Shown piece by piece: positions 50,122 to 59,144 of a stretch of DNA of 64,000 nt. The position numbers and the translations under genes were made by a program. This DNA comes from R-RK-3 sp031399085 (GTDB taxonomy: Bacteria; Pseudomonadota; Alphaproteobacteria; Rhizobiales; Rhodomicrobiaceae), in NCBI GenBank assembly GCA_031399085.1, contig JANNOQ010000061.1, positions 1 through 64,000 of the forward strand, given 5' to 3'. A model generated the notes under the pieces. The model saw only the letters and a program-made list of their open reading frames with translations. It ran no database searches and had not been told where the DNA came from. Numbering within the stretch: position 1 is the stretch's first letter; the number at the start of each line of letters is the position of its first letter.

Positions 50122-51485
50122 TGGAGGACGCCGTGAACATTCCAGCATTGAATTTTGAAGCGGCGGGCGAGCCGCGCAGCCGGGACGCGACGGCCGAGCT
50201 GATCGGCCATTATCAGCGCGTTGCGGCGCGGCTCCCCGGCGCGGATAGTGCCGCCCTTCGAGCCCGGCGCGACCAGGCCATTGCCGATTTTGCGATTAAG
50301 GGGCTTCCCAATCGCCGCGTCGAGGCTTGGAAATATACCGATCTGCGCCGCCTGATGAGCGAGGCCTACGCTCCCGCCGGCCACGAGGCGAGCGTTACGG
50401 CGGCTGAGGTCGAGAGCGCGCTCGGTGAGGCGGCCGGGATCGACGCGATCAAGCTGGTTTTTGTTAATGGCGGGTTGCGGCGCGATCTGTCCAGCCTTGG
50501 CGCAATTCCCAAGGGTGCGGAAATCATCAGCCTCGCCGACGCCCTGCGATCGCCACCGGAATGGCTACTGGCTGCTCTTGGAAAGATCAATCCCCAACAA
50601 GGCGAAATCGTCACGCAGCTCAACACGGCCTTCATGACCGATGGCATCGTTCTTCGGTTGGAGAAAGGCGCCAAACTGGCGCGTCCGGTTCACCTTATCC
50701 ATGTGACGGCGGGCGACATGCCCCTATTGGCATCGTTGCGCAATGTCATTGTCACAGGCGAAGGCGTAGAAGCCTCCTTCATCGAAAGCTATGTCTCTAT
50801 TGGAGCGTCAGCAGCACAGGTCATCGCCGCGACGGAAGTCCGGCTCGCAGCGGACGCCCGGCTGCGGCACTATAAGATTTCCGGCGAAAACGAACGCGCG
50901 CAGCATTTGGCGAGCGTGATGGTCGAATTGGCCGAGGGGGCGGATTATCTGGCCGTGAATTTCGCCGACGGCATGGCGCTCGCACGGCATCAAAGCTTCC
51001 TGAAATTCGCCGGCAACGCGTCGCGTGCGCATTTTTATGGCGTGCAGCTCCTCACCCAGCGCCAGCATTGCGATATGACGCTGCTTATCAACCACGATGC
51101 TGTCGGCTGCGAGAGCCGCGAGCACGTGAAGGCGGTGCTAACCGGCCACGCCCAGGGCGTGTTCCAGGCCAAGGTGATCGTTCAGCCCGGCGCGCAACAG
51201 ACTGACGGCCGCCAGATGGCGCAAGCGCTGCTATTGTCCGACAACGCCGAGTTCGACGCCAAGCCTGAGCTGGAAATCTACGCCGACGATGTGAAATGCA
51301 ATCACGGCGCAACTTCGGGGGCGCTCGACGAGGATTTGATGTTTTATCTGCGGGCGCGCGGCATTCCCGAGGGCGAGGCGAGGTCGCTGCTAATCCAAGC
51401 TTTCATCGGCGAAGTTCTGGAGCAGATCGAGCATGATGGCCTGCGCGAGGCGCTCGGCAACAGGGCAGCGCGCTGGCTGGCTTGA
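50121..51485 (+). CDS. sufD: Fe-S cluster assembly protein SufD
   Basis: 454 residues. It has LPNRRVEAWKYTDLRRLM at the N-terminus, a central beta-helix, and the C-terminal EIYADDVKCNHGATSGALDEDLMFYLRARGIPEGEARSLLIQAFIGEVLEQI with the conserved His. ATG at 50121 overlaps the sufC stop; a GTG at 50133 with GGAGG five bases before it is an equally good start. Confidence 0.96.
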   Translation: MEDAVNIPALNFEAAGEPRSRDATAELIGHYQRVAARLPGADSAALRARRDQAIADFAIKGLPNRRVEAWKYTDLRRLMSEAYAPAGHEASVTAAEVESALGEAAGIDAIKLVFVNGGLRRDLSSLGAIPKGAEIISLADALRSPPEWLLAALGKINPQQGEIVTQLNTAFMTDGIVLRLEKGAKLARPVHLIHVTAGDMPLLASLRNVIVTGEGVEASFIESYVSIGASAAQVIAATEVRLAADARLRHYKISGENERAQHLASVMVELAEGADYLAVNFADGMALARHQSFLKFAGNASRAHFYGVQLLTQRQHCDMTLLINHDAVGCESREHVKAVLTGHAQGVFQAKVIVQPGAQQTDGRQMAQALLLSDNAEFDAKPELEIYADDVKCNHGATSGALDEDLMFYLRARGIPEGEARSLLIQAFIGEVLEQIEHDGLREALGNRAARWLA

Positions 51486-51511
51486 CCCCAGAAGAGGCTA
51501 AGGGGATCGCG

Positions 51512-51850
51512 ATGAACGTGCCGCAGACATGCCCTGAGCTTTCGGTGGATGAAGTCGCCGAGCTTATTGCCCAGGGCCGCGCCATCATTATCGACGCCAA
51601 TCCGCGCCGCCGCTGGTCGAGCGGTCATCTGCCTGGCGCGATCAATCTCGACCCCGCGGAGTTCTCAGAGGCGGACATTCCCGGCGGCAAGGATGCGATG
51701 ATAATTTTCTATTGTGGCGAGCCGGGCAGCGCCGCGAGCCGTTATGCGGCACAGAAAGCTGCAAAGCTCGGATTCGCTCATGTCTTCACAATGCCGGCCG
51801 GATTAAGAGGCTGGATGGCCGCGGGCCGCAAAGCGATGGCCGGGCGCTAG
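51512..51850 (+). CDS. Rhodanese-domain sulfurtransferase
   Basis: 112 residues from the ATG at 51512 (AGGGG upstream). Single rhodanese domain: VDEVAELIAQGRAIIIDANPRRRWSSGHLPGAINL, active-site loop CGEPGSAASRYAA with the catalytic Cys, then FTMPAGLRGWMAAG. It could carry persulfide sulfur between the desulfurases and SufB, since no sufE gene is seen in the operon; that is inference. Its stop codon is the first triplet of repeat copy C. Confidence 0.88.
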   Translation: MNVPQTCPELSVDEVAELIAQGRAIIIDANPRRRWSSGHLPGAINLDPAEFSEADIPGGKDAMIIFYCGEPGSAASRYAAQKAAKLGFAHVFTMPAGLRGWMAAGRKAMAGR

Positions 51851-51950
51851 AGCATGATCGCTTCAGATTGAATCGATAACGCTCTAGTTTCTTATGTTTT
51901 CGCACGATTTTTCGGGAAAACCGCCGTCCACTTTTCCCGATCGTGCTCTA
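51848..51950. repeat. Dispersed palindromic repeat, copy C (inside the suf operon, inverted)
   Basis: Hairpin 2 element: TAGAGC (51848) to GCTCTA (51886). Hairpin 1: outer stem GCACGAT/ATCGTGC (51902-51908, 51940-51946) and inner stem CGGGAAAA/TTTTCCCG part (51913-51939), whose minus strand gives the shared AAAAGTGG...GGTTTT core. It is directly followed by AGGAG, the ribosome-binding site of sufS, so it is transcribed within the operon. Confidence 0.8.
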
Positions 51951-51961
51951 AGGAGTTGTAT

Positions 51962-53230
51962 ATGGCTTCTGACAGAACATCCGCGCAAACTGCGAGCCGC
52001 GTCGCGCTGCCCGCCTACAATGTGGCGAAGATCCGAGAGGACTTCCCGATCCTTGCGCGCCAGATTTACGGCAAACCGCTCGTCTATCTCGACAATGCCG
52101 CTTCGGCGCAAAAGCCCCGGGCGGTTCTCGATGCGATGCAGCGCGCCTATGGCGAGGAGTACGCGAATGTGCATCGGGGGCTGCATTTTCTCGCCAACGC
52201 CTCCACCGACAATTACGAGGGCGCGCGCAAGACTGCGGCACGCTTTCTGAACGCGGCGTCGGAGCATGAAATCATCTTCACCAAGAACGCGACCGAGGCC
52301 ATCAATCTCGTGGCGCAGTCCTTCGGGGGGATGCGGATCGGCGAGGGCGACGAAATCGTGCTGACGATCATGGAGCATCACTCCAATATCGTGCCGTGGC
52401 ATTTCCACCGCGAGCGGCATGGCGCGACGCTAAGATGGGTGCCCGTCTCGGATGACGGCGAGTTCCGCATCGAGGATTTCGAGGCCGCGCTCAGCCCGCG
52501 CACCAAGATGGTTGCGATCACCCATATGTCCAATGTTTTGGGGACGGTGGTGCCGGTCAAAGAGGTGGTGCGGATCGCGCATAAACGCGGCATCCCGGTG
52601 CTGATCGACGGCAGCCAGGGCGCGGTGCATCTGCCGGTCGACGTGCAGGACATCGATTGCGATTTCTACGTGTTCACCGGCCATAAGGTGTACGGGCCCT
52701 CCGGCATCGGCGTGCTTTACGGCAAGCACGAGCACCTGAAGGCGATGCCGCCGTACCAGGGCGGCGGGGAGATGATCGAGAGCGTGGCCGAGGATAATGT
52801 CACGTACGGGGTCCCCCCACATCGTTTCGAAGCCGGAACGCCCCCGATTGCTGAAGCTGCGGGGCTCGGCGCCGCGCTGGAATACATGATGAGCGTCGGC
52901 AAGGAAGCAATCGCTGGGCATGAGGCTGAATTGGGCGCCTATGCGCAAGAACGGCTCAGCGCTATGAATTCCGTGCAAATTTTCGGCAGCGCGCCGGGCA
53001 AGGGCGCGATCGTCGCCTTCGCGGTCAAGGGCGCGCACGCCCACGACATCGCCACCATCCTGGACCGATCGGGCGTCGCCGTGCGGGCCGGCACGCATTG
53101 CGCCGAGCCGCTCCTTGCCCGCTTCGGCGTGACCTCGACATGCCGCGCCTCGTTCGCCATGTATAATACTCACGAGGAAGTGGATGCGCTGGCCGAGGCG
53201 CTGATTAAAGCTCAAAGTTTTTTCGCGTGA
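51962..53230 (+). CDS. sufS: Group II cysteine desulfurase SufS
   Basis: 422 residues from the ATG at 51962 with AGGAG six bases upstream. PLP-binding Lys242 lies in FTGHKVYGPSGIG and the catalytic Cys380 in RAGTHCAEPLLARFG, the short-loop signature of group II enzymes. LVYLDNAASAQKPRAVLDAM is the family N-terminus. It supplies persulfide to SufBCD, normally through SufE or SufU; neither is seen here. Confidence 0.96.
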   Translation: MASDRTSAQTASRVALPAYNVAKIREDFPILARQIYGKPLVYLDNAASAQKPRAVLDAMQRAYGEEYANVHRGLHFLANASTDNYEGARKTAARFLNAASEHEIIFTKNATEAINLVAQSFGGMRIGEGDEIVLTIMEHHSNIVPWHFHRERHGATLRWVPVSDDGEFRIEDFEAALSPRTKMVAITHMSNVLGTVVPVKEVVRIAHKRGIPVLIDGSQGAVHLPVDVQDIDCDFYVFTGHKVYGPSGIGVLYGKHEHLKAMPPYQGGGEMIESVAEDNVTYGVPPHRFEAGTPPIAEAAGLGAALEYMMSVGKEAIAGHEAELGAYAQERLSAMNSVQIFGSAPGKGAIVAFAVKGAHAHDIATILDRSGVAVRAGTHCAEPLLARFGVTSTCRASFAMYNTHEEVDALAEALIKAQSFFA

Positions 53231-53240
53231 GGCGGGACCA

Positions 53241-53657
53241 ATGACCCACGACTTTAAGAATTTCGATGCAAAGCCGACCCTTGAGAAAGACGCGGCGGTG
53301 CAGCCTCCTAAGCCGGCGGCGGCGTCCGGTTCGTCCCTGCCGCCGGAAGAGTTGGAGCGGCTTGGCAACGACATCATCGCCGCGCTGAAAACCGTCTACG
53401 ACCCGGAAATCCCTTCCGACATCTATGAGCTTGGGCTGATCTACAAGGTCGATGTGGACGACGACCGCAATGTCACCATCGACATGACGCTGACCACCGT
53501 CGGCTGTCCGGTTGCCGGGGAGATGCCCGGCTGGGTGGAGAATGCGGTCAGCACGGTCGAAGGCGTCAAGGAGGTTACGGTCAATCTCACCTTCGATCCG
53601 CCTTGGGATATGAGCCGCATGTCCGACGAGGCGCGGGTCGCGCTGAATATGTTTTGA
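53241..53657 (+). CDS. sufT: SUF-system Fe-S assembly protein (SufT/DUF59, MIP18-like)
   Basis: 138 residues. A disordered N-terminus (~35) is followed by a DUF59 domain: LGNDIIAALKTVYDPEIPSDIYELGLIYKVDVDDDRNVTIDMTLTTVGCPVAGEMPGWVENAV...EVTVNLTFDPPWDMSRMSDEARVAL, with DPEIP and the conserved Cys in VGCP. It helps mature or deliver clusters. Last gene of the operon; no sufA follows. Confidence 0.9.
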   Translation: MTHDFKNFDAKPTLEKDAAVQPPKPAAASGSSLPPEELERLGNDIIAALKTVYDPEIPSDIYELGLIYKVDVDDDRNVTIDMTLTTVGCPVAGEMPGWVENAVSTVEGVKEVTVNLTFDPPWDMSRMSDEARVALNMF

Positions 53658-53694
53658 GCGATGGCCGGGTGGCTGAGCTGAGTCGCAGGTCGTT

Positions 53695-55278
53695 TCAGCC
53701 GATAAGCTTCTCCAACGCCTCAAGCTTATCTGCCTCCTCCACCGGCTTGTCCCACCGGATCCGGTTGATGCGCGGGAAGCGCATGGCTACGCCAGATTTA
53801 TGCCGTGTCGATGCATGAACGCTATCGAAAGCCACCTCGAACACCAACCCTCTCTCCACCTCGCGCACCGGGCCGAAGCGGTTTACGGTATTGTTCCGAA
53901 CCCAGCGATCGAGTAGGCGCAATTCCTCGTCTGTGAAACCAAAATAAGCCTTGCCGACCGGCAGCAATTCGCCGTCGCGCCAGAGGCCGAAAGTGTAATC
54001 CGAGTAAAACGACGAGCGCTTGCCGCTGCCGCGCTGTGCATACATCAACACGGCGTCGACCAGCATCGGATCGCGCTTCCATTTGTACCATTGGCCCTGC
54101 GGACGCCCGGCGACATAGGGGCTGGATTTACGCTTTAGCATTAGCCCTTCCACATATGCCCCGCCCAGCTCCGGCGCGGAGGCGCGCAAGGCAGCAAGGC
54201 GTTCGGGACCGTCGAAGGCGAGCGGCTGCGCCAGATCCATGCGGCGCGGCTGGGTCTCGATATACCAGCGGTCGAGATGGGCGCGGCGCTCGGTGAGCGG
54301 CAGGGCGCGCAGGTCGATGTCGGAAAGCCGCAGCGCGTCGTAGAGCACGAGATGCGCTGGCGCGTCGGCGATCAGCTTGGTGCTCGGCGTCTTGCGGTTG
54401 AGCCGCTGCTGCAAATCGTTGAAGGAGGCGACCTCGCCCTGCTTGCGGATAACCAGCTCGCCGTCGAGCACCGCGTGAAAGTCCACGCCCTCCAGAAGAT
54501 CGGGGAAGGCTGCACTGATGTCATCGCCGGAGCGCGAAAACAGCGCCCTGCCCGCCGCCAAGCTGACGAGTTGCACGCGGATGCCGTCATATTTCCATTC
54601 GGCCTGAAACGCCTCCGGCGTGATGAGGCCGACATCCTCGTCGTCGAGCGCGTTGGCCAGCATGACGGGGTGAAACACAATCTGCGCGGTTGTGTCCGGT
54701 TTGGCCGCGCGGCCTTCCAGCCAGCCGAACAGCGACTCGTAAGGCGGGCTGAGCCCATGCCAGACCTCTTCCACTTCCGAGACCGGAACCCCGCCATATT
54801 CCGCAAGGGTCCGTTTCATGAAGCGGGCCGAGATGCCGACGCGCAGGCCCTGATTGCCGAGCTTCAACAGCGCCCAGCGCTGCGCCGGCGTCGAAGCGTC
54901 GAGAAGCGCGACGAGATAGGCGCGGATCTCCGTCTTGCCCCGGTGGCGGAACTCTTCAATCACCTCATGCAGCAGCGGCAGCTCGCGTGCCTCGGCCTGC
55001 GAGGGCGGCGTGGGCCAAAGATGCGCGACCGTTTCCGACAGTTCGCCGACATAGTCGTAGGACATGGCGAATAAGACCGGGTCGGTGCGCTCGACGATCA
55101 GGTCGCGAACGATTGAGCGTTTGAAGAGATCGAAGCGCAATTCGCCCGCGATCGCCGCGACCGCCCAGCCGCGATCGGGATCGGGCGTGCGGCGGAAGTA
55201 GTCGTGCAGCAGAGCCGCCTTGGCGAGAGTGCTGTGGCTGAAATAGAGGTGGTCGAGCAGTTCGGCGAATGCGCGCAT
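53695..55278 (-). CDS. ATP-dependent DNA ligase (cisplatin/LigB-type, repair-associated)
   Basis: 527 residues. The N-terminal helical domain (MRAFAELLDHLYFSHSTLAKAALLHDYFRRTPDPDRGWAVAAIAGEL) is the family hallmark. The adenylation domain has motif I EWKYDGIR (Lys229), VLDGELV and GLMLKR. The OB-fold has WYKWKRD. It seals nicks using ATP. The family usually sits beside an MBL-fold exonuclease, which here lies 5.6 kb upstream on the same strand (60880-61908). ATG at 55278. Confidence 0.94.
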   Translation of the reverse strand: MRAFAELLDHLYFSHSTLAKAALLHDYFRRTPDPDRGWAVAAIAGELRFDLFKRSIVRDLIVERTDPVLFAMSYDYVGELSETVAHLWPTPPSQAEARELPLLHEVIEEFRHRGKTEIRAYLVALLDASTPAQRWALLKLGNQGLRVGISARFMKRTLAEYGGVPVSEVEEVWHGLSPPYESLFGWLEGRAAKPDTTAQIVFHPVMLANALDDEDVGLITPEAFQAEWKYDGIRVQLVSLAAGRALFSRSGDDISAAFPDLLEGVDFHAVLDGELVIRKQGEVASFNDLQQRLNRKTPSTKLIADAPAHLVLYDALRLSDIDLRALPLTERRAHLDRWYIETQPRRMDLAQPLAFDGPERLAALRASAPELGGAYVEGLMLKRKSSPYVAGRPQGQWYKWKRDPMLVDAVLMYAQRGSGKRSSFYSDYTFGLWRDGELLPVGKAYFGFTDEELRLLDRWVRNNTVNRFGPVREVERGLVFEVAFDSVHASTRHKSGVAMRFPRINRIRWDKPVEEADKLEALEKLIG

Positions 55279-55366
55279 GGGTCAGAGATAGCGATCCAGT
55301 CGCGCAAGGCAAGCCCGCGTCGGCACTGAAGCCGGCGAGGTAATGCGCGCTATGGCCCGTTATTCC

Positions 55367-58300
55367 TTAACGGCCGGCGACCGCGAGCGGCAGATCGCGC
55401 GATGGCTGGATCGAATGCAGCACCGGATGCTGGCGATTGGCGGTCAGCTCCTTCACGCGGTCGCCAACATAACGGTTCAGCTCGGAAAAGGTGATGATCC
55501 GGTCAGGCGGGTTGCCGTCCGCGGCTCCGTTCAGCGCCTCCAAAAGCGCCTTCGTGAACGCGCCGGCCTTCCATTCGTCGCGCTCCTGGCTCGACTCGCG
55601 CCCTTCCGAACTCGACAGCACGAGCACACCGTTTTCGGCCGATCTGAGTTCATTGATGAACGGCACCAGGTCCGGCACGCTGCGCATTGCGACGGTCGAT
55701 GTGGCGCGCGCCGCGTGGCAGGTGTCGAACAGAAACAGTGCGTGCCCTTGCGTCTCGCGCAGGCTGCTGACGATGTCGGTCCGCTTCACCGCGGTGCTGC
55801 GGCGTGGGACGAACAGGCCGCTCGATTTGTCGATCTCGGCGTTCGAGGGGAGGAAATAGTAATCCTGCCGCTCGTCAGTGACGCCGTGACCGGCGAGGAA
55901 CACGATCACACGGTCGCCTTGCGAGGCCGCCCGGGAAATCCAATCGAGTTCATCGAGAACGGCCGCGCTCGTCGCCGTCTCGTTGGTGAGCAGCTTCACC
56001 GTCACCTTGTCGTAGAGAAAACCCTCCTGAGCCTGTAGCGCTTTGGCCAATTCGCTCGCATCGCGTGCGGCCCAGCGGAGATCGGGAATGTTTGGGTCGC
56101 GATAGTCGCTCACGCCGACCAGCACCGCGTAGAGCTTGGGCTTCGGCGCGGCGGGTTCGGAAGCGCCCGCCCATTTAAGCTGGATTTCGGCGGGCTCGCT
56201 CGAAGACTGGTCCGTTTCGGCGATCAGCGACAGCATCGAATCCCGCGGCGGCATCGGCAGGCTGAGGGTGAGGCTGGTTTCCTGGCCGCGAATGCCGTCA
56301 AGCCCGCGCGTTTCCACCTCGATGGGACGTCCATCCACCAGCGCGCGGACCCGGCGCACCGGCAGTCCAGACGGCGAACGCACCGAATAATTGACGTTGA
56401 TCGCCGGCTTGCCGAAGCGCTCGCCGTCGGTCGGCGAGGTGATGGTGATGACCGGCGGCAGACGTCTGCGGATGTCCTCATCCTCGCGGTTGCGGTTGGT
56501 CTCCGAATTGGCGCGGCCGACCGCCAAATCTTCGTCGAGGGTCTTCAGCACCAGCTTGACGATGTCGGGCCGGTTAAACTCGTTGCGGAAGCGGTTCGCC
56601 GGAAAGAAGTCCGCCGCCTGTTCCCAGCCGCGGTTAATGTGCCAGCCGATCAGCTCTTCAGCGCCGGCCGAGGCCATGTAGTAGCCTTTCGGCGTCCAGG
56701 CCACCCAGCGCCGGTCTTTTGCCTGCACAAAAAGTGTCAGGAGTTCCTGACCGTCATTGAGCCGATACCAACGGATCGTGCCGTCGCCGCAGGCAACGAG
56801 GGCGAGCTTGCCGTCGGCCGTGATGTTCACGCCCCACGCGACGCCCGGCATCGGCCGCTCCCAAAGCTCCTTGCCGGTTTTATCAAAGCCGCGCAGGCGG
56901 TACTCCGTGCCGAGCACGAAGCGCGACCCGTCCGGCGCGATGGCGAGGGTGCGCGCGCGCTCGGCATTTTGCATGGTCAGCGCCTTGCCGCCCAGTTTCG
57001 GCGTGAAACTGTCGCTCCAATCGGTGACGTCGATCCCCTCCAAACGCGCTTGCGTCAAGGAGGCATCAAGTTCTGGGGAATTGATCAAATCCTGCTCGGC
57101 CAGATCGAAGATGACCGGAATGTCGGCCGCGTAATCGAGGCCGAAGCGGACGCGTGTCCCGTCCTTCGAGACAAGAAACTTATCGCCACGTTTGCCGCGC
57201 TGATCGACAATGACGTTTTCGCGGTGCAGCAGCGGTATCCCCACCTCGCTATAAGTGCCAATGGCTGGATCGGCCGAACCGGCGACCATCCGCGTCGCGC
57301 AGGGCAACACATGCATGACCGTCGAGCCGCCAAGCCGAATTTCCCGCCGGGCGCCTTGTCCGCCATTCTCCCAGATCACGACCGGACGTCCGCCGCCGGA
57401 GGCGTATTTGCCGCCCGCAAAAAGCCGCTTGCCGTCGGGCGACCAAGCCACGGTCGAGAGATCGCCTTTCATGTTGGTGGTATCCACCTTCGCCATTTGC
57501 TGAAGCGCGGCCGTTCCGAAAAGCTCGATGCCCAGATCGCCGTCGAAGGCCACGGCCAGATTATCCCCGGCATGGTTGACCGCGACCTGAAAGGGCCGGC
57601 GTCCAGCCGTTGTCTGCGCCTTGGCCTCCAGCTTGAACCGGCGTCCATAGCGGCGCACGAAACCGTCGTCGGCCACCGTGAACAGCGCGTTGGTCTTGTC
57701 GAAGGCGGCGCCGTAGCTGTCGGCTGTGCCGTAATCGCCATCCTGCGCCGTAAGTTGCCATGTGGTTGTATCCCACACGCGCATACCCTGGCCGCTGCCC
57801 AAAGTGGCGGCAAGATAGCGACCGTCCGGCGAGAACGCGATGTGATAGACAACGTTTTTGAGCTGCCCGAGCCGGCGCAGCATTTTTCCCGAGCTGGTAT
57901 CGAAAAGATACACCCAGTGGTCGCCGCCGGAACGGTTAAAACCGCCGGCCGCCGCAATCTTGCCGTCGGGCGAGAGCGCGACCGAATAGACCTTGCCGTG
58001 ATTGCCGGGACCTATCGGCAGGCGGAGCACGCGCAGCAGCCGGGGTTCCTCACGATCCGGATCCGCTTCGGAGATGTCCCAGAGCCGCGCCGTCTTATCG
58101 TCGGAGCCAGAAATCATCATCTTACAAGCGGCGTCAACGCCCACACGCACGATCGGCGCGGTGTGCATTTCGGTCTCAATCCTGAGAATCGGATCCTGCG
58201 GCGGCAGATCGTTCTGCTGCGCTTTGCCCGCTCCGGTCAACGCGGTCAGAGCGCCTAAGGCGACCCCCATCCCGATTGTCAGCCTCGTCAAAATGCGCAA
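55367..58300 (-). CDS. Secreted WD40-repeat / caspase-domain protein
   Basis: 977 residues from a TTG at 58300 with GGGAGG upstream, which places a clean signal peptide (RILTRLTIGMGVALGALTALTGAGKA) at the start. Residues about 40-560 are WD40-like beta-propeller repeats (GSDDKTARLWD, VALSPDGKIAAAGG, IAFSPDGRYLAATL, VAWSPDGKRLFAGG and more), probably two propellers. A linker with an Ig-like segment (PPVITITSPTDGERF) precedes the caspase domain at about 720-977, with catalytic His805 in FLAGHGVTD and Cys861 in FDTCHAA. Likely a large periplasmic protease or regulator; target unknown. Confidence 0.9.
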   Translation of the reverse strand: MRILTRLTIGMGVALGALTALTGAGKAQQNDLPPQDPILRIETEMHTAPIVRVGVDAACKMMISGSDDKTARLWDISEADPDREEPRLLRVLRLPIGPGNHGKVYSVALSPDGKIAAAGGFNRSGGDHWVYLFDTSSGKMLRRLGQLKNVVYHIAFSPDGRYLAATLGSGQGMRVWDTTTWQLTAQDGDYGTADSYGAAFDKTNALFTVADDGFVRRYGRRFKLEAKAQTTAGRRPFQVAVNHAGDNLAVAFDGDLGIELFGTAALQQMAKVDTTNMKGDLSTVAWSPDGKRLFAGGKYASGGGRPVVIWENGGQGARREIRLGGSTVMHVLPCATRMVAGSADPAIGTYSEVGIPLLHRENVIVDQRGKRGDKFLVSKDGTRVRFGLDYAADIPVIFDLAEQDLINSPELDASLTQARLEGIDVTDWSDSFTPKLGGKALTMQNAERARTLAIAPDGSRFVLGTEYRLRGFDKTGKELWERPMPGVAWGVNITADGKLALVACGDGTIRWYRLNDGQELLTLFVQAKDRRWVAWTPKGYYMASAGAEELIGWHINRGWEQAADFFPANRFRNEFNRPDIVKLVLKTLDEDLAVGRANSETNRNREDEDIRRRLPPVITITSPTDGERFGKPAINVNYSVRSPSGLPVRRVRALVDGRPIEVETRGLDGIRGQETSLTLSLPMPPRDSMLSLIAETDQSSSEPAEIQLKWAGASEPAAPKPKLYAVLVGVSDYRDPNIPDLRWAARDASELAKALQAQEGFLYDKVTVKLLTNETATSAAVLDELDWISRAASQGDRVIVFLAGHGVTDERQDYYFLPSNAEIDKSSGLFVPRRSTAVKRTDIVSSLRETQGHALFLFDTCHAARATSTVAMRSVPDLVPFINELRSAENGVLVLSSSEGRESSQERDEWKAGAFTKALLEALNGAADGNPPDRIITFSELNRYVGDRVKELTANRQHPVLHSIQPSRDLPLAVAGR

Positions 58301-58469
58301 TGTGGCCTCCCGCGATCCCGGTCCAGATTCTGGCAATTTACACTGGTGCGGGGCAAGACAAAAGCCCGGCGCGCGGTTATGTGTGGAATGAGCGAGCGGC
58401 GCATTAAAAACTTGGCGATAGGCAGCGTGAAAATACGCCTTTTTTGTCACAACGAACTAGCAAGGCCTA

Positions 58470-59144
58470 ATGTTTGAGCGCTATGCGATCTACTGGTCGC
58501 CCGGAGCCGACTCGCCCTTGGCAGCGTTCGGGCGGGACTGGTTTGGCGGCAGGTCGTCGGAGGCGAGCGAGTTGTTCGGTCTCGACGCCGATTTCGTTAA
58601 GAGGGCGACGATCTCGCCGCGCCGGTATGGCCTGCATGCGACAATTAAAGCCCCCTTCCGTCTTGCCGAAGGGCGAACCGAAGCCGAGCTGTTGAGGGCG
58701 CTCGGTGCATTCTGTGCACGCCGGCGGCAAATTCGAGCTGGCCCTCTGCGCTTACACCGCTTCCCGAGCTATCTGGCGCTGACGCTTGCGAGCGGGCAAG
58801 CAGAGGTCGACTGGCTCGCGGATGAGTGCGTCACCCATTTCGACCGCTTTCGCGCGCCATTGAGCGATGCGGATCGCGCGCGCCGCGCTGGGCATCTCTC
58901 GGCTGAAGGCCAGCAAAATCTGGAGCAATTCGGCTATCCGGATATCTTCAGCCGTTTTCTCTTTCACATCACCTTGGCCGGTCCGCTCGCGGCTGAGGAG
59001 CTCGACCGCGTCGAGGCCGCCATTCGCCACGCGCTCATGGCGCTGACAGAGGTACCGTTTCAGATGGACGACCTCTGTCTGTTCGGAGATCCCGGCAATG
59101 GGGGTATTTTCCAGTTGCTCGGCCGGTTCCCGCTCAAGCTTTAG
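58470..59144 (+). CDS. DUF1045 phosphonate-operon protein (2H phosphoesterase superfamily)
   Basis: 224 residues. The two H-x-T motifs of 2H phosphoesterases are present: His56-Ala-Thr58 in LHATIKAPFRL and His166-Ile-Thr168 in LFHITLAGPL. The family is found in phosphonate operons and may process a cyclic phosphate of the C-P lyase pathway. It converges with phnN, overlapping by about 11 bases. Confidence 0.88.
   Translation: MFERYAIYWSPGADSPLAAFGRDWFGGRSSEASELFGLDADFVKRATISPRRYGLHATIKAPFRLAEGRTEAELLRALGAFCARRRQIRAGPLRLHRFPSYLALTLASGQAEVDWLADECVTHFDRFRAPLSDADRARRAGHLSAEGQQNLEQFGYPDIFSRFLFHITLAGPLAAEELDRVEAAIRHALMALTEVPFQMDDLCLFGDPGNGGIFQLLGRFPLKL

Noticed and set aside
56639..58258. 539-codon open frame on the plus strand
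   Set aside because: Antisense shadow of the WD40-caspase gene.
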